DNA from: Rhodocollybia butyracea
Taxonomy: Eukaryota; Basidiomycota; Agaricomycetes; Agaricales; Omphalotaceae
NCBI GenBank assembly: GCA_015501585.1
Contig: JADNRY010000584.1
Coordinates: 1 to 37,159, forward strand
Direction: 5' to 3'
Length of the DNA stretch: 37,159 nt
A model generated the notes under the pieces. It did not search any database. It had not been told where the DNA came from and saw only the letters and a program-made list of their open reading frames with translations. Each line of letters opens with the position of its first letter. Position 1 is the stretch's first letter. Both the position numbers and the translations under genes were made by a program. Of the stretch, positions 30,715-37,159 are shown piece after piece.

Positions 30715-30967
30715 ATGGAAGCCACAAGCACAGAACCTAAGGATCCTAAGGATTGTATCAGTTGCAGAGATTGTGGGGACCGGAACCTTCGCCACGCTAG
30801 GCGGCTATGCAATTTGGCAGTCTCGAGCAGTTTCTCCTGGTACGCCCGTACAAAAACGGATAATGACAGGCGTCGGCGTAGGCGAGTCTATGTTTCTTGT
30901 GTTCCTTCTAGATGCTAAATTGTTACTAGCCTGTTTGATAGCCAGTGTTTTCCGATGGTACAAGTAG
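30715..30967 (+). CDS. Small membrane protein resembling DUF4536/DMAC1
   Basis: A short protein (about 65-80 residues) starting MEATSTEPKDPKDCISCR, then GTGTFATLGGYAIWQSR and GTPVQKRIMTGVGV, ending CLIASVFRWYK. The Cys-x-x-Cys just before the first helix, and two helices split by a basic loop, recall the DUF4536 family, which includes DMAC1-type mitochondrial complex I assembly proteins. Exon 1 reaches the second part only if a one-base shift near 30770 is allowed. A 48-bp GC-AG intron (GCGAGT...CTAG, 30893-30941 region) is possible near the end, but read-through is also in frame. Family placement is tentative. Confidence 0.5.
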
Positions 30968-31092
30968 GCCATGCGAGGTCTGTACTTCTCCGTTAGACTC
31001 GTTCCATAAACTTATGACTGTTAAAAGTGCGGAATAGAGATTTATATTTACTGAACGGATATCGTACACATTCGAATTTATCTTGATTTCGT

Positions 31093-32185
31093 TCAAGAAT
31101 GGGTGAATTCGGGTTTCCTTTTCTCAGCAAACGCAGTCATTCCTGTTCATCTGTCAAAAGTGCTGCTATTTAGGTATTCGAGATACACTGACCTTCTTTC
31201 TGATCCTTGGTTGCAAATAATCCATGGAAAGTGCGCCGTTCAAACCTCAAACCCTCCGCCAACGACATTTCGTACGCTGAAGAAGAAGTGAGCAAGCGGT
31301 ATACGTGAATACAGCAAACGCACCAGCATTGACAACCTCCTTTCCAGCCTGTACCGCGATTTGTCCTTTACTCGAAATCTCAATGGCCATTTGACAGCTT
31401 CTTCGACTACATTCTCCGTGACGCGACTGACCATGCCCCACTGTTCTGCTTCTTGAGCAGTCACCATACGGCCGGTCAGAACCATCTCCATTGTCCGAGA
31501 TTTCCCGATAGCGTGTACCAAACGTTGAGAGCCGCCTCCTCCAGGGATGATGCCGATGTTTATTTCCGGTTGCCCAAACTTGGCGGTAGGAGAAGCGAGA
31601 ATAATGTCTGTCATTAACGCGAGTTCACAACCGCCTCCCAGCTATAGCTATATAAGAACCAAGTCGGAGAACAAGTTTAAGCAACGCACAGCGTATCCGC
31701 TAACGGCCAATGACAGGTTTCTTTAGTCGTGCTAGTTCACCCCAGTTTTCGAGGAATTTGTTCTTGTACACGTCGGAAACTATTGGATCGTCCCTTATAC
31801 CGCCATTTGGAGAGTAGTTGTATGCTTACACTCTTTATCTTTCATTTCCTTGATATCCGCGCCAGCTGCGAGCGTTCAGGGTATTATTCTTTGGTGAAAT
31901 TCAAGCTACGCTTACCTGCGAACGCCTTGTCGGAGCCAGTCAAAACGATAGCGCCAATTTCTGGATCAGCATCTGCTTCAAACAATGCTTTGTTGAGCTC
32001 AAGAAACAACGACGTGCTCAAAGCATTCAGGGCTTTGGGTCTATTGAGAGTTATGAGCGTAACCGAGGGATGAGGGCGAGAGTAAGAATGCTTTCGTATT
32101 GTGTAGACATTAGCCGTACAGCTCCCAAAGTAAACGGTTTATAAGAAGCAGTTCTCGCAGTTATCTGAATTGCGCGAGAGAACAT
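31093..32185 (-). CDS. Mitochondrial enoyl-CoA hydratase, four apparent frameshifts
   Basis: Hydrates 2-enoyl-CoA in mitochondrial beta-oxidation. The start at 32185 gives an Arg-rich presequence ([20 protein letters not shown]). Then come [48 protein letters not shown] (with the first catalytic Glu), [19 protein letters not shown] (second Glu), [36 protein letters not shown] and the end [13 protein letters not shown]. Exons: 32185-31916, 31865-31830, 31779-31690, 31641-31324, 31276-31193, 31142-31093. The frame slips by one or two bases near 32083, at a T3 run (31777-31779), at 31705-31708 and at an A3 run (31390-31392); each time the family sequence goes on undamaged in the next frame. With catalytic residues intact, sequence error seems more likely than gene death. 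It lies about 80 bp downstream of a YCII gene on the same strand. Confidence 0.8.
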
Positions 32186-32266
32186 GGAAGAACAAGAACA
32201 AGAAACCGGGTACGGCTTATGGCGTGTAAGTAACTGCCGATCCTATGATCATAACACAATTCTACA

Positions 32267-32744
32267 TCATGGAAAGGAGTAACGGGCAAGATGGGGAGAA
32301 GGACCAGTCGATCACGGTCCCACTGGCGCAACTTAAGACATTGTACAAATAAAAAGTACTGAAGAGCACTTACCACACCAGAGGTATAGTAAATATCTGA
32401 TTCGACCATCTTCCTTACAGCCTCTAATGTCTCTCCTTCGTAGATAATAACTGAACCGAATGTCTTTTGGTCTTTAGACTGGAAAGATTCTGGTGTAATC
32501 ATCGGTGCAGCAACTTCTACAAGCCACAACATCAAAACTTATGGAGAAACAACGCAGACCCTGTCTTACTGACTACGCCCGAATCAATAAATGGACGTAT
32601 ATCTTGACGATGTTGTTTCTGGACGTCGGAACGACGCGCGTCTTTGGCGTCTGGCGCGAAAAGGACAAATTTGTGAAGGACGGGCGTTGCGGTGGAAGAC
32701 ATGAACCGCAAATTTCTTCCTAGGAAAGCTCGAGAAACAGACAT
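32267..32744 (-). CDS. YCII-domain protein A
   Basis: Three exons: 32744-32570, 32516-32374 and 32322-32267, about 124 residues. A possible targeting sequence (MSVSRAFLGRNLRFMSSTAT) precedes KFVLFAPDAKD, then GSVIIYEGETLEAVRKMVES, SDIYYTSGV and WDRDRLVLLPILPVTPF. YCII proteins are small ferredoxin-like folds with a conserved His/Asp pair; their reaction is mostly unknown. The frame would run past the expected end into the hydratase gene, unless one base is missing in the T3 run at 32273-32275. With that, it would stop at 32267 with the same T-P-x-P ending as its tandem paralogue B. It lies only 60 bp from that paralogue. Confidence 0.7.
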
Positions 32745-32804
32745 TGGTAGAGATCAAGCTTAGAGAGGCCGGCCCGTTTACTACACAAATAACTACAAGG
32801 TCAC

Positions 32805-33354
32805 TCAAGGAATTGGGGTTGCAGCTAACATCGGAAGTATCACAAGCTTCTCCGGGTCCCACTGATTATTCGGGTGAGTCTAGCCACGAAGAACTCAAAG
32901 TTGACAGAACATACCACGCCCTCCTTGTAATAAACATCTTCTTCAATGATTTTCCTCACTCTGGGAATAGATTGTCAACATTCTATCAGGTGAAAACTTG
33001 ACCAATCGCTCACTCTTCCAGAGAGTCGGCTTCGAAAATCAAGGTACTTCCTATCATTTTCTGCTCTTCTGGTGGTTTCGACGCAGATTCGGGGGTAAGC
33101 AATACACCACCGACCCCTGTGTGGTATCTTTATTAGAACTGGTGCAGACGAGCCGAGCTTGAGCAATACTGATACTTACGGATCATTCCTGAAGAGATAA
33201 CAGTCCTGATGCGTACTAGATGTTCATTTCGGATTGCCTTGCGTTTAGCAAAAGTCCCTTCTTCAGTCTTGTCTGGAGCGTAGACGAAGAATTTGGGGCG
33301 GGCAGGATTGGACATGCTGATGAAGCGGAAGAAAGATTTAGAGATTACTTTCAT
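32805..33354 (-). CDS. YCII-domain protein B (tandem paralogue of A)
   Basis: Four exons: 33354-33180, 33116-33014, 32960-32915 and 32861-32805, giving 126 residues without frame problems. N-terminal extension MKVISKSFFRFISMSN looks like a mitochondrial presequence; an internal ATG at 33315 is the alternative start. Core: KFFVYAPDKTEEGTFAKR, GGVLLTPESAS, GSTLIFEADSLEEVRKIIEE, DVYYKEGV, WDPEKLVILPMLAATPIP. Intron positions match those in paralogue A (after the SGV/SGM element and before WD), supporting a tandem duplication. Function unknown; the 5' end is divergent from the BTB gene at 33685. Confidence 0.75.
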
Positions 33355-33684
33355 CTTGTGGTCTTTTATATGATTGATGATAATGATGATAAGGTAGATT
33401 GGTGAGATCTTTAGACTTGAACAGCTGGACATGGTGGAGATTCTTGAGAATGCCGAGATGCCCGAAAAAGTATTAGTCAAGTCGACGTCACGCGTAGTGT
33501 GGCACGAGCAACGAGCGTCTACATTTACAAGTTCTTCTCTTCACGCCGGAAGAAAATTTGGCAAAGTATGTTCTTCCTTCCTAGATACTGAGCTTGAATA
33601 ACACCTCACAAGCCCGGGTGTTCCCGCGTCTTTTACATGCAATTGGATCTCATAACATCCAGCCAATCCCAAAACCGTGACACC

Positions 33685-34619
33685 ATGGAATCAGACGGCG
33701 CTCAGTCGGTGGCTCTTGTACAGCGCGACGACATACACTATCATCCATTATTCTCCTCTCCAGACGCAGACATCGTTCTTGCCGCAAAAGGACGTCAGTA
33801 TACTTTCGTCTGCATTCCCATAACCTGAAAATCGCCTCGGGTTTTTTTCGCCAAATGTTCATGCTTCCGCAAAACACACAACTCGATAATAATGGCATCC
33901 TTTACTTAGAGGAAGATGAGGTCACGTTGGAAAATCTGTTCCGTATGATATCTGGGCTCTCTGTGCCACCTATTGATAGTTACGACCTCGTTGACCCTCT
34001 ACTCGACGCCATCGAGAAGTATGATACCCCTGGTCCTCTTTCTATCGTGCGATTGCTCGTCATGACCCCTGCTCTCTTGAATGAACCTTTCAGACTTTAT
34101 GCGGTGGCGTGTCGATTTGGGTGGGACGATGAAGCACAATATGCTTCATCGCAGACTCTGGCATATGATCTGCATTGCCCAGATGTGCGACCATATCTCA
34201 CCAGACTCTCCACAAATGCTTTGCTCCGTCTACTGGACTTGCATCGGTCTCGTAGAGAAGGGTACGTTTCTTCAGCTAATCTGTTTCGAGATTTATCCAT
34301 TCTGGTTCAGGCTACGGCAGCGTTTGGACGACCCACCTTTCGTCAGTGGTGGACTCGCTACTTGCAACAACTGCAACTCCACCATTGACTATCATACATG
34401 GAGAGAGCTCAAGTATAAGATTATCCTCGAGATGGATGTTCGCCCGCTGGGTGACTCAATTTCGGATGAAGGTCTGACGGATTGGAGTGAACCAAAGCCT
34501 GTTGGCAGGCCAAATGTGGTCAACCAGGTTGTTCTCGCTCCTTATATGACAAGAGCGAGACGCTGCGAGTGATCCGAGAGTGCATCGAAAAGTTGCCCAA
34601 GATGATATCACTATCATGA
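33685..34619 (+). CDS. BTB/POZ protein with Cys-pair C-terminus; two apparent frameshifts
   Basis: Exons 33685-34261 and 34311-34619. BTB fold: HPLFSSPDADIVLAAKG, then FRLHSHNLKIASGFFRQMF in the next frame, then LYLEEDEVTLENLFRMISGL. A helical middle follows (PFRLYAVACRFGWDDEAQYA, LLRLLDLHRSRRE). The end carries cysteine pairs: ATCNNCNSTIDYHTWRELK and, in a shifted frame, CWQAKCGQPGCSRSLYDKSE, like a zinc ribbon, finishing IRECIEKLPKM and stop. Slips of one base occur at the T3 run 33804-33806 and near 34494-34499. The agaricomycete family of this layout is large; a cullin-3 adaptor or DNA-associated role is possible but unproven. Confidence 0.7.
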
Positions 34620-35183
34620 TCTTCCTTTTGCTATGCTTATTGCTGTGATATGCTCAATCGTGAGCCTTGTTTATGACTTGTAATCTTTGTACTTTAGCAT
34701 CTAGTTGACTCCACTGCACAGACAGAAGACATCTGTACCGTTAATATAAACAAAGGAACCCTTTGTTCGATACTAGGTATCCTCCAGGATATACGTTCAG
34801 CTCGTCTAGAAGGCAAATGCAATTCTTCGTGCTATCGGTAATGGTTTACAGCCTTCAAGCGTTGTGCCTAGCCTCCCTTTTCGACGATCTTGTTGCTGAA
34901 CTATGGATTCCTTTATCCCGCGTCCACGAGGCCGGGAGGGAATGCCCTTTGGCCGGGTCTTTCTTGACACAGGTATAAAGGCGAACAATTCCCAGCCTCT
35001 TTCCTCACGCACGACATTCCACTCTCTCTGAACTAATTTCTTAACTGGCTGTGTGCCTTTGCTTTCAACTTTCACCGCTCCACAGCCGACAGTTTCTTGC
35101 TCTTTCTTTCATTCACTGTTTTCGCGTGAATCTGATACTTTAGATCGCCACTCCTCTTTGTCCCCCTTGCGCAACCACCTACG
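34620..35183. other. Intergenic, promoter of secreted-protein gene
   Basis: About 560 bp. Pyrimidine-rich toward its 3' end (CTCTTTCTTTCATTC-type), as is common upstream of fungal genes. Frames at 34763-34978 plus and 34806-35075 minus are not supported as genes. Confidence 0.45.
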
Positions 35184-36102
35184 ATGAAGCCTAGAGGAGT
35201 ACGACCCAAGATGAAGAAGATGATTCTGACGGGATTTGTAGCTTGCAGTGCGTGTAATCGCGTTGATTTCGTCGCAGATCACTGATCACTCTTCTTTGAC
35301 TCCAGTGTCATTGCTAGGTCTATCATCTGCAGCACCCGTATCACGCTCTTCACGATCTGCAGAAACTACTCCTACTTCTCTTCCAGCTTCAGCCTCAGCT
35401 TCGCCGAGCCCTAACTCCAGCTCCACCGCGTCGTCTAACAGTTCTCCTTGTTCGCGCCGGGCCGGTTCCACCGAACATCAAGGTACTTCCAGTGCGAATT
35501 CGAACTCCGGAACGCCTCCAGTGCCTCCTCCGCGTCCCTCTTCATTCAGCCTCGGCTTAGGCCAGATCGATTATGCCGCGGCTGGTATTGCTCGACGCGT
35601 TTCGAGAATATTCCACAGACGCATGAGCGCGCAGAGTACGCAGACTGCCCAGATGCAGATGCATTTGGAGGAGGAATCAGAGGTCGCGGAGAAGGACAAG
35701 GGGCTGCCCTTGGTTCCTGTTATCGAGTCCGAGTTGCCTACTTCAGATTTTGATTCTGGGGACGGGGATGAAAGAGAGGTTTTGTTGGTGCGCGATGGGG
35801 AGCCCGACGTTCCGACGGTGGCGCTGGTCGAAGATAAGGACGTGGGTGCTCAGGGGAGCCGAGATCAAGACGAGGCCGAGATTCAGGAAACTACTGGAAC
35901 TGGAGCCTTAGTTTCGCCTGATATCAGGGCATGCCGCGGGGGTGTTTCTGATATGTTTGTGTTTCGTTCCGAATTGTTATTCGGTGCTGATGTTTCCCGA
36001 TCTCGAGATATCAGTGTTTTGACACTAGTCGCCACCGAATATCGCATTTATGGATCTTTGTTCCTTTCACGAATATCACGGTTGACTCGTAGTGAGTCTT
36101 GA
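35184..36102 (+). CDS. Secreted or membrane-anchored Ser/Pro-rich acidic protein
   Basis: Exon 1 (35184-35247) and exon 2 (35306-36102), 286 residues. The intron splits the N-terminal hydrophobic segment: KMILTGFVAC on one side and MSLLGLSSAAP on the other, making a signal peptide that is not visible without splicing. A Ser/Thr/Pro/Ala low-complexity region follows (about residues 35-100), then a short basic stretch (ARRVSRIFHRRM), and an acidic region rich in Glu and Asp. No enzymatic motif is recognised. The last 60 residues look unlike the rest and may belong to an unrecognised intron or a wrong frame. Confidence 0.55.
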
Positions 36103-36523
36103 ATGACACGAATCTTTCACGACTGTCTGCTCTGGGAGCAGCGTGCTATGATTTTACTCGTTTCTTTCTCTATTACAATGCATTTCTTACAACACATCTC
36201 CTTGTTAGCACCTCCCATCGACATCGTCCATCGCATCCTTCATTTACATCCTTTTTAGTTTCTAACACGTTTGAACTTTAGCTCAACGTTCCTTACTTTT
36301 ACATACATTACCCTATCATCATTGAATAGTTGTTGCTTGACGTATCAGGTTCGCGCATGTACATTGCAAATGAGATAATGATTAAACATAGCAAACAGAT
36401 GCGAGAGTTGGAGAAAGATGTTACAGAACGCAAGATAGAAAAGTGCACTGTTGCAGAACAAATAAACCAGTCCATGTTTCATTGCTCCACTGTCTGAAGA
36501 CAGGAGATTTCATCATCATCTCG
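36103..36523. other. Intergenic, convergent 3' ends
   Basis: About 420 bp between two convergent genes; AT-rich, nothing recognised. Confidence 0.5.
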
Positions 36524-37159
36524 TTAGTTACCACCAACCAAGGGGGCGCGCTCAGGGTCCTCGAGACGGATGCCATGTCCCGTGGTGCGAACAACGATAC
36601 CATAAGCACCCTTCACTACCCAAACGAGGGAAAGCACGGCGAAACCAAGAGCAGACCAGTGGATGAACGCCGAAGAGCGTTGTTCGGCAAAGATGGCAAA
36701 GAGAGCGAAGCAAATCGCAATAGATGCGGGCAAATCACCCTCGGCGGTCGAGAACGCGTAGGTCGCAGAGGTGGCTTCGAAGAAGAATCTGGGTGGTGTT
36801 AGTGTTAAGTATTGTTGTATGTAAACGGATAAAGGTGAGTACGTACAGAGCAAGGAATACCAAAACCTTGGTCCAGACTCCAGCCTTTGTAGTATCTTTC
36901 GAGATCGGTCAGACTTTTGATCACTTACTAATGAGGGCCACTTACGAGCGTTGACTCCGAAAGCCTCGAAAGCTGTGAGGACAACAAGAATGGTGGTCCA
37001 TCCGTGATACAGCGAGAATGGTAGATGAACAAAGAGTTCATCTGCAGTAGACTGAGAAGCATGGTGCTTCTTAACCTGGTAGTAGATATGGGTTACGCGG
37101 AGGAAACGAAGAGGGCAAAACGAAAGCGGCGATGTAGCTCTGGTGGGCCCATAAGTTGA
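36524..37159 (-). CDS. Multi-helix membrane protein, 5' end outside window
   Basis: Three visible exons (37159-36929, 36884-36847, 36788-36524), running off the right edge. Segments: SLYHGWTTILVVLTAFEAFG, then KVLVFLALFFFEATSATYAF (across an intron), ASIAICFALFAIFAEQ, and FIHWSALGFAVLSLVWVVKG. The GTAAGT donor at 36928 keeps the frame. The C-terminus is polar (RTTGHGIRLEDPERAPL). It resembles a conserved fungal membrane family of unknown function with four or more helices. Reading upstream of about 37115 is uncertain: the two plausible frames do not join cleanly, hinting at another one-base shift. Confidence 0.6.
   Translation of the reverse strand, partial: STYGPTRATSPLSFCPLRFLRVTHIYYQVKKHHASQSTADELFVHLPFSLYHGWTTILVVLTAFEAFGVNARKWPSLVSDQKSDRSRKILQRLESGPRFWYSLLCTYSPLSVYIQQYLTLTPPRFFFEATSATYAFSTAEGDLPASIAICFALFAIFAEQRSSAFIHWSALGFAVLSLVWVVKGAYGIVVRTTGHGIRLEDPERAPLVGGN

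Noticed and set aside
34763..35075. Small frames on both strands upstream of the Ser-rich protein
   Set aside because: They lie in promoter-like sequence and have no conserved features.

Overview
The window looks like nuclear DNA of an agaricomycete (mushroom-forming basidiomycete). Genes are split by many short introns (about 45-65 bp). The families present are ones expanded in these fungi: F-box proteins with long C-terminal regions, BTB proteins, a seven-helix membrane family, and an ectodomain-TM-tail family. Transposon remnants fill the spaces between genes. All gene models were read by eye from translations; nothing was searched against a database.

Layout. 1-3.6 kb: two non-autonomous DNA transposons (a 345-bp TA-type MITE and a 1268-bp element with TAA duplications) and GC-rich minisatellites. 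3.6-5.8 kb: an M17 leucine aminopeptidase (+) lacking its N-terminal region and one metal ligand. 6.3-8.2 kb: F-box protein (-). 9.7-10.05 kb: an exact 174-bp tandem duplication. 11.3-11.75 kb: a YPI1/inhibitor-3 type phosphatase regulator (+). 12.9-21.4 kb: the most interesting part, described below. 22.3-23.1 kb: membrane-anchored ectodomain protein (-), broken. 23.7-29.4 kb: a Ngaro-type tyrosine-recombinase retrotransposon with split direct repeats A1...B1-A2-B2. 29.4-37.2 kb: housekeeping and lineage-specific genes: BTB (-), small DUF4536/DMAC1-like protein (+), mitochondrial enoyl-CoA hydratase (-), two tandem YCII proteins (-), BTB with Cys pairs (+), secreted Ser-rich protein (+), and a multi-helix membrane protein cut by the window edge (-).

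Candidate system. Around 13 kb (-) lies a signal-peptide exon followed by eight 17-residue repeats. Each has an acidic spacer, a short near-invariant segment (T-S-L-x-D-F, with x variable) and a dibasic RR. This is the architecture of kexin-processed repeat precursors, including the fungal dikaritin RiPPs. Next to it is an intact UstYa-family (DUF3328) protein, and 6 kb further a second, motif-degenerate UstYa protein. A proline-iminopeptidase-like S33 hydrolase and membrane proteins lie between them. UstYa proteins are the oxidative cyclases of dikaritin and cyclochlorotine pathways, so this is a plausible undescribed basidiomycete ribosomal-peptide locus. The product and the role of each neighbour are inferences.

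Caveat. Several genes, including conserved ones (enoyl-CoA hydratase, YPI1-like, YCII, BTB), are broken by one-base shifts, several at short homopolymers, while their protein sequence continues undamaged in the next frame. Either this sequence carries base-calling deletions or many loci are decaying. Some 'pseudogenes' here may therefore be intact genes.
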